A stretch of 55,096 bases of DNA from DATMNI01 sp035570275 (GCA_035570275.1 DATMNI010000274.1:1-55096), one strand, 5' to 3'. Positions 9,247-17,278 are shown, counted from the stretch's first letter. Made by a program: numbers and translations. The notes: generated by a model from the sequence alone, not told the origin.

Positions 9247-9654
9247 TTACTGCTTCCGTCCGGTGCGGCCGGACTCCGCCCAATCCAGGGCTCCCTTTCT
9301 CCAGATGTAGAAAAATCCAGAAAGGATCAGGATCACAAAGACCAGCATCTCCAGGAAACCGAACATGCTGTGACCGTGGTTCAGGTCCCGGTAGACCACT
9401 ACCCAGGGATAGAGAAAAATCGCTTCGATATCGAACAGTATGAAGAGCATGCCCACCAGATAAAACTTCACGCTGAAGCGCTGGCGGGCGTCTCCGGTGG
9501 GGGTGATACCGGACTCGTACGGGGTGTCCTTGATGCGGTTGCGAACGCGCTTTCCCAGCAGAAACGATACCGTCAGCAAGCCCGCCGCCAGCCCCATGGC
9601 AATGATGGCCTGGAGCAGAACGGGAAAATACGTCTCGGTGAGCGTAGTGGGCAT
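9247..9654 (-). CDS. nuoA: NADH-quinone oxidoreductase subunit A
   Basis: Small membrane subunit of complex I, first gene of the cluster. 135 residues with three hydrophobic helices. The family-typical text YESGITPTGDARQRFSVKFY lies near residue 44, then LVGMLFILFDIEAIFLYPW with the conserved acidic residues. The start at 9654 (MPTTLTETYFPVLLQAII) is the only reasonable choice. It is divergent from thiS, so the operon promoter should lie in the 66 bases between them or inside the thiS 5' end; no strong minus-strand promoter was recognised there. Confidence 0.95.
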   Translation of the reverse strand: MPTTLTETYFPVLLQAIIAMGLAAGLLTVSFLLGKRVRNRIKDTPYESGITPTGDARQRFSVKFYLVGMLFILFDIEAIFLYPWVVVYRDLNHGHSMFGFLEMLVFVILILSGFFYIWRKGALDWAESGRTGRKQ

Positions 9655-9686
9655 GCGCTTTCGGGAAGATAGGGCCTAAATCTGAC

Positions 9687-9692
9687 TATAAT
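9687..9692 (+). promoter_or_regulatory. -10 box (TATAAT) for thiS
   Basis: A perfect TATAAT lies 28 bases before the thiS ATG in the nuoA-thiS divergent gap. No good -35 was found 17 bases upstream (GGAAGA). An AGAGGGG stretch at 9702-9708 may be the ribosome binding site. Confidence 0.45.
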
Positions 9693-9720
9693 GGTTCGAA
9701 AAGAGGGGTGTCAACCAAGC

Positions 9721-9924
9721 ATGATGGAGATCGTGGTCAACGGCGAGCCGAAAACCGCCTCCGAAGGCCAGACAATACTGGGTCTGTTGCGGCAATTGCA
9801 GTTGGATCCGGCCCGCGTCGCCGTGGAACTAGACCGCCGCATCGTGAAGCAACCGCTGTGGTCCGAGACCCGCTTGAGCCCCGGCGCGCAGGTGGAAATT
9901 GTGATGTTCGTGGGCGGGGGGTAG
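9721..9924 (+). CDS. thiS: Sulfur carrier protein ThiS
   Basis: Ubiquitin-like sulfur carrier for the thiazole part of thiamine. After adenylation, its C-terminal glycine is converted to a thiocarboxylate. 67 residues: it opens MMEIVVNGEPKTASEGQTIL, has the typical VAVELDRRIV core and ends VEIVMFVGGG with the required C-terminal glycines. The ATG at 9721 or 9724 is chosen because the product then has normal ThiS length; the longer frame from 9691 would start inside the putative promoter. No thiG, thiF or thiO is adjacent, so here it stands alone. MoaD is a less likely alternative, given the VNG start and VxFVGGG end. Confidence 0.88.
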   Translation: MMEIVVNGEPKTASEGQTILGLLRQLQLDPARVAVELDRRIVKQPLWSETRLSPGAQVEIVMFVGGG

Positions 9925-9971
9925 AGATCGGCCACCGCCGCGCTGCGGCCACGGGGATGGAAAGGTAAGGA

Positions 9972-10160
9972 GTGAAGTTCAGAGATGTCATGAAAATGGT
10001 CGAAGCTGACGGCTGGCGAATTGTTGCGCAACGCGGCAGTCATCGCCAGTACAAGCATCCATCGAAGGGCGGGAAGGTCACGATTGCGGGTCATCCCTCC
10101 GTTGAGGCCGCTCCGAAAACGCTCAAGAGCATACTGGAACAAGCGGGGCTGAAGAAATGA
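9972..10160 (+). CDS. hicA: HicA-type mRNA interferase toxin
   Basis: Predicted toxin of a HicAB toxin-antitoxin pair, which cleaves RNA using a double-stranded-RNA-binding-like fold. 62 residues. It starts with GTG at 9972, preceded by GGTAAGGA. The family pattern is visible: MKFRDVMKMVEADGWRIVAQ, then RGSHRQYKHP with the catalytic-histidine region near residue 25, VTIAGH, and a lysine-rich end. Its stop overlaps the hicB start in ATGA, a typical coupling with toxin first. Both genes look intact. Confidence 0.92.
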   Translation: MKFRDVMKMVEADGWRIVAQRGSHRQYKHPSKGGKVTIAGHPSVEAAPKTLKSILEQAGLKK

Positions 10161-10384
10161 AATATTTGATCATTTATGAGAAAACTTCGACCGGATACAG
10201 CGCGTATGTGCCGGATTTGCCGGGGTGTATCGCGGGTGGATACACTTTCGAGGAGACCGCGGAACTCATGCGCGGCGCAGTCGAGATGCACCTGGAAGCC
10301 ATGCGGGCAGATGGGGATCTCATTCCCGAACCCACTACCAGAGCGGATTACATCGAGATGCCAGCGGCTTTAATAAAAAACTAA
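10157..10384 (+). CDS. hicB: HicB-type antitoxin
   Basis: Predicted antitoxin that binds HicA. 75 residues with the partial RNase-H-like HicB fold: YSAYVPDLPGCIAGG near residue 15, TFEETAELMRGAVEMHLEAM near 30, then an acidic tail. It lacks the C-terminal DNA-binding helix-turn-helix seen in some longer HicB proteins, so any autoregulation would need another route. It overlaps hicA by four bases. The tail ends IEMPAALIKN. Confidence 0.92.
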   Translation: MKYLIIYEKTSTGYSAYVPDLPGCIAGGYTFEETAELMRGAVEMHLEAMRADGDLIPEPTTRADYIEMPAALIKN

Positions 10385-10462
10385 CGACCCAGGCCAGACA
10401 CTGCTGGTGGAATTGAGGCGACTGGTGGCCAGGAGAGCGGATAGCGGAGCTAGATAACAGGT

Positions 10463-10491
10463 TTGGACATATTCTGTTATTGCGGTACGAT
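10463..10491 (+). promoter_or_regulatory. Sigma-70-like promoter of the parDE-type module
   Basis: TTGGAC at 10463-10468 and TACGAT at 10486-10491 are separated by exactly 17 bases, and lie 35 bases before the parD ATG. An AAGGAG ribosome binding site at 10515-10520 gives 6-base spacing. This is a reasonable promoter for the parD-parE pair. Confidence 0.55.
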
Positions 10492-10526
10492 CAGAATTAC
10501 CGGCGCTTGTCCGGAAGGAGCCGCTA

Positions 10527-10811
10527 ATGAACGTGTCCCTGACTAAAGAGCTGGAGAAACTGGTGAACGACCGCGTGAAGAGTGGCATGTACCAGACCGC
10601 GAGCGAGGTCATTCGTGAAGGGCTGCGTCTCCTGAAGGAACGCGACAACCTCGAATCCCTCCGCCGCGATATCCGGGCGGGCTTCGCGGCCATCGACCGC
10701 GGTGAGTACGAGGAATATGACGAGAATACGACTAAGGGCATGGCAACCGCGGTCAAAGCGCGAGGGCGACAACGCCTTGAGGAGCTCCGAAAGAAAACCG
10801 GGACCAAATGA
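10527..10811 (+). CDS. parD: ParD-type ribbon-helix-helix antitoxin
   Basis: Antitoxin and autorepressor of a ParDE-type system. 94 residues. The N-terminal ribbon-helix-helix reads MNVSLTKELEKLVNDRVKSG and continues YQTASEVIREGLRLLKERD, which is diagnostic of the family. The rest is a charged tail that would wrap the toxin. It is about 10-15 residues longer than many ParD proteins. A strong AAGGAG lies 6 bases before the ATG. It overlaps the start of the parE remnant by four bases. Since parE is broken, the antitoxin may be an orphan. Confidence 0.88.
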   Translation: MNVSLTKELEKLVNDRVKSGMYQTASEVIREGLRLLKERDNLESLRRDIRAGFAAIDRGEYEEYDENTTKGMATAVKARGRQRLEELRKKTGTK

Positions 10812-11142
10812 GGCGCTACCGGCTATCGCGCCTCGCCAGTAGAGACCTTGACGAAATTTGGCTTGAACTTGCGCGAAGAGCCAGCCCCGACGTTGCAGGC
10901 CGTATCATTGATGAGCTCACCGATGACCAGATCACCGATGGATTTCCCAGGCTCGCCAAAACACCCCGAAGCGGGGCGAGTCCGGCCGGAAATCGAGCTT
11001 GATCTGCGCTGTTTCGTCATTGATGATTACGTCGTTTTATTACCGTAAACTCAAGCGGGGCGGCATCGGCATTTCGCGCGTGATTCACGGCAAGCGCGAT
11101 CAGATGAAGGCTCTTTCCACGCAACCAAACAAGAACGTTTGA
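10808..11142 (+). pseudogene. parE: ParE-type toxin, disrupted by two frameshifts
   Basis: The reading frame from ATG 10808 gives MRRYRLSRLASRDLDEIWLE, a typical ParE N-terminus, up to LAKTPRSG, then runs to a stop at about 11002. The homologous text continues one frame over as RVRPEIELDLRCFVIDDYVV, then needs a second shift to give YYRKLKRGGIGISRVIHGKR and an end at 11142. A small in-frame insertion (DDQITDG region) is also suspected. A bona fide toxin needs all three pieces, so this copy is probably inactive unless the sequence has two single-base errors. Overlap with parD (ATGA) is retained. Confidence 0.8.
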
Positions 11143-11180
11143 AGTGCTCCGGAGTGCACTGCCCGGCCCAAAAGCGCCGT

Positions 11181-11332
11181 GCAGATTGGCAAGCTGAGGC
11201 CCGTTGGCATCGGGCGCGCAGGCGGATTAACAATCCGCCGCAATCTCGAAAGTCGCTTGTGGAGGTTCGGCTGCGCGCCAACTCGCGGCGGGCGGATTGC
11301 CAATCCGCCGCAGGTTAGCAACCTGCCCCACA
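11181..11332. repeat. REPIN-like composite palindrome, copy 3
   Basis: About 150 bases with two GGCGGATT-N2-CAATCCGCC palindromes in mirrored order. The right end is CAACCTGCCCCACA; the left end is degenerate (GCAGATTGGCAAGCTG). It fills the 11143-11401 gap between the parE remnant and the NRAMP-like gene, which converge here. Nothing else is seen in the gap. Confidence 0.8.
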
Positions 11333-11401
11333 TAGCGCCACGGGCGACTTTCATCCTGCCCCTGTGCGCCGGGCGCACATCGCGAACAGCGTTCCATTCG
11401 A

Positions 11402-12688
11402 TCATGTAATCAGCAGCGCCACGGCGGCCGCGCTCATCACGGCCGCGCAGATCCATCCCAACACCATCGCCAGCCTCGAATTCGTCCGGCTGCCCATTAT
11501 GGTTTGGTCGCTGGAAAGCAACACCACCAACACGACCAGCGGCGGGGCCAGCACCCCGTTCACTACCGCCGACCAGAACAGCATTTTCACCGCGTTCATT
11601 CCCGCAAAATCAAGAGCCAGCCCCACCACCATCGCTCCCGCAATCACCATGTAAAATCCGGGCGCCCGGCGGGGCTTTTTGCTGAGCGATGGAGCCCTCC
11701 AGGATGCCGCTTCAGCGATCGCATAGGCGCCGGACCCCGCCAGTACCGGGACGCCCAACATACCGGTCCCGACCAACCCCAGAGTGAACAGCCAATACGC
11801 GCCCTGGCCCGCCAATGGCCGCAATGCTTCGGAGGCCTGTCTGGCGGTTTCGATGTGGGTCATGCCGTGGGCGTGCAGCGTCGCGGCGGTGGTGAGAACA
11901 ATGAAGAACATGACCAGATTGGAAAAGAACATGCCCGTAAACACGTCGCTGGCAGCCGCGTTCAATTCCAGATTCGTGGCGCCACGCCGCTGCGCCACGG
12001 TGATCCGCCCCTGATCCCGCTCTTCCTCCACCTCCTGCGCCGACTGCCAGAAAAACAGGTAGGGGGAAATCGTGGTTCCCAGAATCCCCACCAGCACGGC
12101 CATGTAGGATCGCGTCCATTCCATGTGGGGCAGGAAGGTTCCGTGAAAAACGCCGGCCCAATCCGGCCGCGCCAGAAACGCCGTGATGACATAAGCGAAC
12201 AGCACCAAAGTCAGCCACTTGAAGACGCGCGCGATCAGATTGTACGAAGTCCAGATCAAGAGGCCGGTGATCAGCAATGCAAAGAAGGGTGTCCAGAACC
12301 AGGACGGTATTCCCGTTACCATCTGCATCGCATCGGCCATGCCGCCCAGATCCGCGCCGATATTGAACACGTTCGCCACCATCAGCAGCAGGCACGCCGG
12401 CCACAGCACCCACCGGGGATAACGCAATCGAATCACTCCCGCGAGGCCGCGCCCGGTCACCATTCCCAGCCGCGCGCACATCAGTTGCACCGCCGCCATC
12501 AGCGGAAAGGAAAGGAGGGCGGTCCACAAAAAGGAATATCCGAAGACCGCGCCGGCTACGGAGTAAGTGGAGATCCCCGAGGGATCGTCGTCGGCAGCGC
12601 CAGTAATCAGCCCCGGCCCGAGACTGGCAACCCACTGGCGCAGAACTCCGCGCCGCTCCGGTTGAGGGACAGTTTGGTCTGGATTCAT
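11402..12688 (-). CDS. NRAMP-family divalent metal transporter, divergent motifs
   Basis: Membrane transporter of the NRAMP fold, probably importing a divalent cation by proton symport. 428 residues with about eleven hydrophobic segments. The start of helix 1 reads LGPGLITGAADDDPSGISTY, recognisable as NRAMP, but the canonical DPGN metal-binding motif is DPSG. The helix-6 region reads GILGTTISPYLFFWQSAQE in place of the classical MPH-containing segment. These changes occur in NRAMP relatives outside the classical manganese/iron group, so substrate is uncertain. No mntR or metal-sensor gene is adjacent. Start at 12688 is plausible (MNPDQTVPQPERRGVLRQWV). Confidence 0.85.
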   Translation of the reverse strand: MNPDQTVPQPERRGVLRQWVASLGPGLITGAADDDPSGISTYSVAGAVFGYSFLWTALLSFPLMAAVQLMCARLGMVTGRGLAGVIRLRYPRWVLWPACLLLMVANVFNIGADLGGMADAMQMVTGIPSWFWTPFFALLITGLLIWTSYNLIARVFKWLTLVLFAYVITAFLARPDWAGVFHGTFLPHMEWTRSYMAVLVGILGTTISPYLFFWQSAQEVEEERDQGRITVAQRRGATNLELNAAASDVFTGMFFSNLVMFFIVLTTAATLHAHGMTHIETARQASEALRPLAGQGAYWLFTLGLVGTGMLGVPVLAGSGAYAIAEAASWRAPSLSKKPRRAPGFYMVIAGAMVVGLALDFAGMNAVKMLFWSAVVNGVLAPPLVVLVVLLSSDQTIMGSRTNSRLAMVLGWICAAVMSAAAVALLIT

Positions 12689-12708
12689 ACGGTGCGATTC
12701 ATAAAAGC

Positions 12709-12742
12709 GGTGGCCGGTGGCCGGTGGCCAGTGGCCGGTGGT
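12709..12742. repeat. GGTGGCC short repeat tract
   Basis: About 34 bases of GGTGGCCGGTGGCCAGTGGC type between the NRAMP-like gene and the deacetylase gene. Same simple-repeat family as 5384-5489. Confidence 0.65.
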
Positions 12743-12780
12743 TTTACCTTAAGGGCTTCGGTCATGGCGCGTCGGCGCGG

Positions 12781-13677
12781 CTACCGCAGCATCGGGAACA
12801 ACTGCCGAATGCGTGCTTCGTTTGGTTGCGCACCGTACTCGCAGATTTCGAAAGCCTCGTAGAATCTGGCGGCGTTTCCGCGCTCGGCGCCGTACCACTT
12901 TACCAGCGACGCGCGGGCTTGCTCGCCCGGCTGGCGGCCGCGGGCGCGCTTCAGCCAGGCCTTGCGGTCCACGGGGTCTTTGGGAACTTCCGGTAGCCGG
13001 CCATCCACCCAGGGCAGCCACTCGTAAAACTGCGAGACGTGCGAATCCAGCGCGTCGATCTTCAGGTCGATGGCGTCATCAATGGCCACGGCGATATCGG
13101 GGCGGAACGGATTGGGACGCTGGAAGTTGTCCTCGAAATAAAGGAAGACCGGGTTCTTGCGCAGCGCCGGCGTGTCCGGGGTCACGGCGGGCACCACCAC
13201 CATGTAAGCGGCATCCTGCACCAGGACGCCCGTGTAGCGATGGTCGGGATGGTAGTCGTTGGGACGCGGCGCCAGCACAATATCGGCGTTCCACTGGCGG
13301 ATCTGGCGGATCACTTGTTTGCGCACATCGAGGGTGGGCAGCAGTTCGCCATCGTGGTTGTCCAGTACCTGATAATCGATGCCGAGACGCCGCGCGGATT
13401 CCTTGGCTTCGCCGAGGCGGCGTTTGGCCAACTCAGCGGCCTTCATCGTCTGATGCCCGGCGTCGCCATTGGTCACGGAGACGAAACGCACGGCATGGCC
13501 CATTTTGGCGAACAGGGCGGCGGTGCCGGCGGCGCGGATATCGCAATCGTCCGGATGGGCGCCGAAAGCGATCACCCGGATCTTATCGCTCTGCGCGAGC
13601 AGGGTGGCGGCGGCGGCAAGCATCAGTATGAGTCCTTTCATCGGTATGAGTCCCTTCATCGGTATGAGTCCCTTCAT
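12781..13677 (-). CDS. Exported PIG-L family deacetylase
   Basis: Predicted zinc-dependent N-acetyl-sugar deacetylase of the PIG-L/LmbE family. Near the mature N-terminus is IRVIAFGAHPDDCDIRAAGT, with the AHPDD metal-site motif, and HPDH occurs in the PNDYHPDHRYTG segment, supplying the third ligand. 298 residues when started at 13677, which has GGAGGA nine bases upstream; an ATG at 13704 has no ribosome site. The signal peptide contains three tandem copies of MKGL(I)P/L before LMLAAAATLLAQ, so there are three possible starts. Sugar substrate unknown. It is divergent from the POTRA gene. Confidence 0.85.
   Translation of the reverse strand: MKGLIPMKGLIPMKGLILMLAAAATLLAQSDKIRVIAFGAHPDDCDIRAAGTAALFAKMGHAVRFVSVTNGDAGHQTMKAAELAKRRLGEAKESARRLGIDYQVLDNHDGELLPTLDVRKQVIRQIRQWNADIVLAPRPNDYHPDHRYTGVLVQDAAYMVVVPAVTPDTPALRKNPVFLYFEDNFQRPNPFRPDIAVAIDDAIDLKIDALDSHVSQFYEWLPWVDGRLPEVPKDPVDRKAWLKRARGRQPGEQARASLVKWYGAERGNAARFYEAFEICEYGAQPNEARIRQLFPMLR
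13624..13677. repeat. Three 18-base tandem repeats coding MKGLIP
   Basis: Three consecutive 18-base units at the 5' end of the PIG-L deacetylase gene encode MKGLIP, MKGLIP and MKGLIL. Each unit contains an in-frame ATG. Copy-number change would lengthen or shorten the basic/hydrophobic signal region by six residues without breaking the frame. Confidence 0.85.
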
Positions 13678-13807
13678 GAGTGGAATCCTCCATCTGGAAA
13701 TCATACGACAGGGGCCGGGGCGGGGAGCCAGGGTCCAGGCTCACGGGCGGGGAGCCAGGGGCCGGGGATGTAATCCGGCGGAGCGCCGGCGCGTCTACCA
13801 TAAGGAT

Positions 13808-15184
13808 ATGAAGCCGTTGTGGATTCTCCTGGTGCTGGCGACCGCCGCGGGGTACGCCCAGACTACTGGGACGCGGCCCCCGGCCAAGAAGACGGCGACT
13901 AAAGCCGCGCCGAAAAAGGACGCTGCACCCGCGGCGGCGCCGACCAAGTGGCCCATCGAATCCCTGCGTGTGGAAGGCAACCGCAATTACACGGCGGATC
14001 AGGTGCTGGCCGTCGCCAGGCTCAAGGTGGGCGAAGTGGCCGGCAAGCCCGAATTCGATGCGGCGCGCGACCGCCTGGTGGCTAGCGGCGCCTTTGAGAC
14101 TGTCGGCTACCGGTTTGAGCCGGGCGCCAGCCAGCAGGGATACTCCGCCACTTTCCAGGTAACCGAAGTTGCCCCCGCGTACCCGGTGCAGTACGAAGAA
14201 CTGGGCGTGCCCGCGACGGAGATCGAGGCGGTACTCAAGGCCAAAGATCCGCTCTATGCAAACAGGATGCCGGCCTCCAGAGCGGTGGTGGACCGCTACG
14301 TATCGTGGATAGAGGAATTCCTCACTGCAAAAGGTGTACCGGAAAAAATTGCCGGCGTGGTGACGCAGGCCGCGCCGGAGCAGTTCACCATTGTCTTCCG
14401 GCCGGCCAAGAATCTGCCCGCCGTGGCGCAGGTGACTTTTGCAGGCAACCAGGTGCTGCCGCAGAACGTGCTGCGCGAAGCCATCGCGCCGGTGGCCATC
14501 GGTTCGCCGTACACCGAAGCCGGATTCCGCGAGTTGCTGAATGGAGCCATCCGCGCAGTTTACGAGCAGCGCGGCCGGGTGCGTGTGACGTTCCCCAAGA
14601 TTCGCACGGAGCCGGCTACGGACGTGCAGGGCCTGCACGTCTTCGTGACTGTGGACGAAGGGCAGAGCTATGAACTGGGCAAGGTCGTGATCGCGGGTCC
14701 AAGTCCGATTGACCCCGCGGTGTTGGTGAAAGAAGGCGACTTCAAGAGCGGCGATGTGGCCAACTTCGACCGCGTGGGTGAAGGGCTGGAACGCATCCGC
14801 AAGGCCGTGCGGCGCGCCGGGTACCTGCAAGTGAAGGTCACGTCGGACCGCAAGATCGACGACGCCAAGAAGGCGGTGGACGTGGCCGTGCACGTCGCGC
14901 CCGGGCCGCTTTACCTAATGGGAAAACTCGAGATCGTGGGTCTGCCCCTGGACGGCGAGGCGGAGGTTCGCCGAATCTGGACGTTGAAGGAAGGCAACGC
15001 GCTGAACCCCGAGTACCCGGATTATTTTTTGGGCCGCATCAAGGCCGATGGTGTTTTCGATGGGCTCGGCAAGACCAAGGCGGACCAGAAAGTGGATGAG
15101 AAGAACCACGTAGTGGACGTGACCTTGACCTTCACGAGCGAGAATCCGGATCAGAAACCGGGGCGAAGGACACGGCGGCAGTAG
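13808..15184 (+). CDS. Exported POTRA-repeat protein without beta barrel (BamA-like)
   Basis: 458 residues. Signal peptide MKPLWILLVLATAAGYAQ is followed by a lysine/alanine/proline linker to about residue 55, then several POTRA-like units: IESLRVEGNRNYTADQVLAV near 56, VAQVTFAGNQVLPQNVLREA near 210, and further repeats to 440. BamA proteins continue into a C-terminal outer-membrane barrel, but this one stops at a basic tail, PGRRTRRQ. It may act as a periplasmic chaperone or partner in outer-membrane assembly; that is inference. ATG 13808 is chosen over upstream frame because it begins a clean signal peptide and has AAGGAT upstream. Confidence 0.75.
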   Translation: MKPLWILLVLATAAGYAQTTGTRPPAKKTATKAAPKKDAAPAAAPTKWPIESLRVEGNRNYTADQVLAVARLKVGEVAGKPEFDAARDRLVASGAFETVGYRFEPGASQQGYSATFQVTEVAPAYPVQYEELGVPATEIEAVLKAKDPLYANRMPASRAVVDRYVSWIEEFLTAKGVPEKIAGVVTQAAPEQFTIVFRPAKNLPAVAQVTFAGNQVLPQNVLREAIAPVAIGSPYTEAGFRELLNGAIRAVYEQRGRVRVTFPKIRTEPATDVQGLHVFVTVDEGQSYELGKVVIAGPSPIDPAVLVKEGDFKSGDVANFDRVGEGLERIRKAVRRAGYLQVKVTSDRKIDDAKKAVDVAVHVAPGPLYLMGKLEIVGLPLDGEAEVRRIWTLKEGNALNPEYPDYFLGRIKADGVFDGLGKTKADQKVDEKNHVVDVTLTFTSENPDQKPGRRTRRQ

Positions 15185-15338
15185 GATTCGCCGATCTGTT
15201 CGGCACTTCCGGATTTCATTTGATCCATCGTGTCAACCGGAGCATATCGTCTTCGGTTATGGATCGAACTTTCGGCCGGTCACTGAGGTGATTGCGAACC
15301 CCTTCGGGTAGGCAATTCCGGTCAATATACGGCATGGG

Positions 15339-15740
15339 TCAGTCGTCATACTCGACGCCGAAGACTTCCTTTTCGATCTGTTTCCATTGGCGTTGAGCGT
15401 CGTTCGCATCCGATTCGTTTTGAAACTGGCGGATCGTTTCACACAGCTTTCGCTCTCGGGCTTCCCTAACGCGTTCAACAAATACTTCCCCGGATTGCAG
15501 CATAGACGCCATCTGGTCGCTGTTGATCGTTTCGGCAGCTTCCGTGAGCGCCCGGGTGCCGAGCGACCGGGCGGCCTCCAGTATGCAATCCACTGGGACG
15601 AGCATGGAGCCATCCTGGCGAAGATGGCCCATCTGCAGGACTTGCTCGCCGAACCGCGCCTTCATCTCGGCTACTTCGGCAGGGGAGAGAGTCACTTCGT
15701 CCCTTGCCAACTCAGCTACGAATTGTTTAAAAGTCAGCAT
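15339..15740 (-). CDS. Hypothetical protein, 133 residues
   Basis: Family not recognised. Start at 15740 gives MLTFKQFVAELARDEVTLSP; a longer frame to 15773 adds 11 arginine-rich residues and is less likely. The product is soluble and helical with charged C-terminal half (RVREARERKLCETIRQFQNE) and an acidic end, EYDD. No signal peptide or membrane segment. Neighbours are convergent (POTRA gene) and a same-strand exported protein gene about 200 bases upstream, giving no functional hint. Codon use looks like a real gene. Confidence 0.55.
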   Translation of the reverse strand: MLTFKQFVAELARDEVTLSPAEVAEMKARFGEQVLQMGHLRQDGSMLVPVDCILEAARSLGTRALTEAAETINSDQMASMLQSGEVFVERVREARERKLCETIRQFQNESDANDAQRQWKQIEKEVFGVEYDD

Positions 15741-15939
15741 GATGCCTGATCGTCTTCTGTACCGGGGGTACAACCGGATGGTCCTTAACTTAGTACACCG
15801 TTTCAGAAGTTCGTTAACGTATCGAGAAACCGCTTGCTGACGCGCGCGGCTCCGATCAGAGCCGCGACCGTTAGGGAGCGTTCTTCCCGAGATACGAGAC
15901 CGTATTTAAGAAACGGTATACTTAGTTGGCCTGTCCAGT

Positions 15940-16806
15940 TCACTTATCAAAACGTAGCTGAGTTTCGGCGCCGAACTCCCTTGCCGTGGTTTTGATTTCC
16001 TTGATAAACCGGTGCCCCGCTGAGGCATTCCTGACCGCAAGCTGCCGGCCCCAGTAATAAAGGTAGTGGGCATCGGAATTCCAGGGCTGGTCGAACTCCT
16101 GGCGGGCGCAGATCCAAAAACTGTTGGCCGGGTTCTGGAACCTGTCCTTTTGCAGAACATACTCCATGTGGAAGCGGGCGCTCTTGCGGAAGGTGCTGCT
16201 GGCGGGTCCGGCCTGGACGGCTGTGTATTGAGTTACCGGATTGCTTTTTAGGTCGCAGCCGGATTCCACCACCTCACCTTCGAGCAAGACCGGGAAGAAC
16301 GTGGCCGGCTCCAGCCGCACCGTGGCCCGGATGGAGGCGGCGCAGCGCACGTCGAAGTCGGGGTCCCTGAGTTTGGATTTGTCGGGGGAGATCGCCAGCG
16401 TGATACCACCGGCGGACGGCGATTGCAGGACCTTGGAACTGCGCAGCACGGCCTCAACCTGAAAGGGAGGGCGGATGGCATCCATAGCCTGGCAGCGGGC
16501 GTCGGGATCGGCGTCTACCATGTACGGCGTCTTGCCATCGCCCCACGCCAGAATGGCGTTGCAGCGCTTGCCGCCGGTCCGGATGATGGATTCGGATGTC
16601 ACCGAGGGAAAGGTCTGTAAGGCGTTGCCTGCCTTGTCGAGCAGCTTGCGGGTCTCGTGGATATTCCAGTTCCAATGCTCCTGGCGTTGCTGGTTGCTCC
16701 GGTAGGCTTCCGCCGCTTTCGCCAGCATGGCAGCCGCCTCATCAGCCAGCGCGACGTGCGAAGCGGCAGCCAGCAGGCAGGCGGCGGTCAAGCGGCACAG
16801 ATTCAT
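15940..16806 (-). CDS. Exported hypothetical protein, 288 residues
   Basis: Signal peptide MNLCRLTAACLLAAASHVALA with likely cleavage before DEAAAM. The mature part starts with a helical segment and then contains four or more cysteines (RCNAILAWGDG, RCQAMDAI, VRCAASI, SGCDL, WICARQEF), so disulfides are possible. It has the look of the acidobacterial exported proteins that report on outer-membrane lipoprotein-like folds, but no family is recognised and no function is claimed. The gap to 15740 contains an inverted GGCTC/GAGCC element near 15848. It is divergent from the small exported protein at 16906. Confidence 0.6.
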   Translation of the reverse strand: MNLCRLTAACLLAAASHVALADEAAAMLAKAAEAYRSNQQRQEHWNWNIHETRKLLDKAGNALQTFPSVTSESIIRTGGKRCNAILAWGDGKTPYMVDADPDARCQAMDAIRPPFQVEAVLRSSKVLQSPSAGGITLAISPDKSKLRDPDFDVRCAASIRATVRLEPATFFPVLLEGEVVESGCDLKSNPVTQYTAVQAGPASSTFRKSARFHMEYVLQKDRFQNPANSFWICARQEFDQPWNSDAHYLYYWGRQLAVRNASAGHRFIKEIKTTAREFGAETQLRFDK

Positions 16807-16905
16807 TCGTACCTTAAGGCTACTACGGGATCCGTCACGCCGGAAGCCGCGATGCCGCCCTCCGTTCGGACGTTCAATATACGGTACTCTGGTTGCGGAG
16901 GTTTC

Positions 16906-17274
16906 ATGAAGCTACTAGGGTGCTCCCTCTTGATGGCCGCGCTGGCGATGGCCGCCGCTGCCGCTGACGTCACCGGTACCTGGTCCGGAAGCTTGAAAGG
17001 CGCTGGTCCCGATGGACAGGACGGTGGCGTAACGTTGGTCTTGAAGCAGGCTGGAAGCGAAATCACCGGCACTGCCGGGCCGACCGCGGATCACCAGATG
17101 CCGATCCAGAAGGGCAAGATCGAAGGCGGCAAGATCGCGCTCGAAGTCGCCGTTGGTGACGGCACATTCAAGTTTGACCTGATGCTCGAAGGCGAACACA
17201 TCAAGGGCGACGTGAACGGGTCGATGGGCGACCACAGCATAACGGCCAAGGTGGACGTGACGCGGGCGAAATAG
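16906..17274 (+). CDS. Small exported beta-rich protein, paralogue A
   Basis: 122 residues. Signal peptide MKLLGCSLLMAALAMAAAAA, then DVTGTWSGSLKGAG and a run of short beta strands with the pattern LVLKQAGSEITGT, KGKIEGGKIALE, HIKGDVNGS, ending KVDVTRAK. A close paralogue is at 18259-18642 with the same order of motifs. The fold looks like a small beta barrel, but no ligand or enzyme motif is visible. The ATG at 16906 is chosen for the signal peptide. The stop is 4 bases before the DUF5996 gene, so they are probably one transcript. Confidence 0.75.
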   Translation: MKLLGCSLLMAALAMAAAAADVTGTWSGSLKGAGPDGQDGGVTLVLKQAGSEITGTAGPTADHQMPIQKGKIEGGKIALEVAVGDGTFKFDLMLEGEHIKGDVNGSMGDHSITAKVDVTRAK

Positions 17275-17278
17275 AGAC

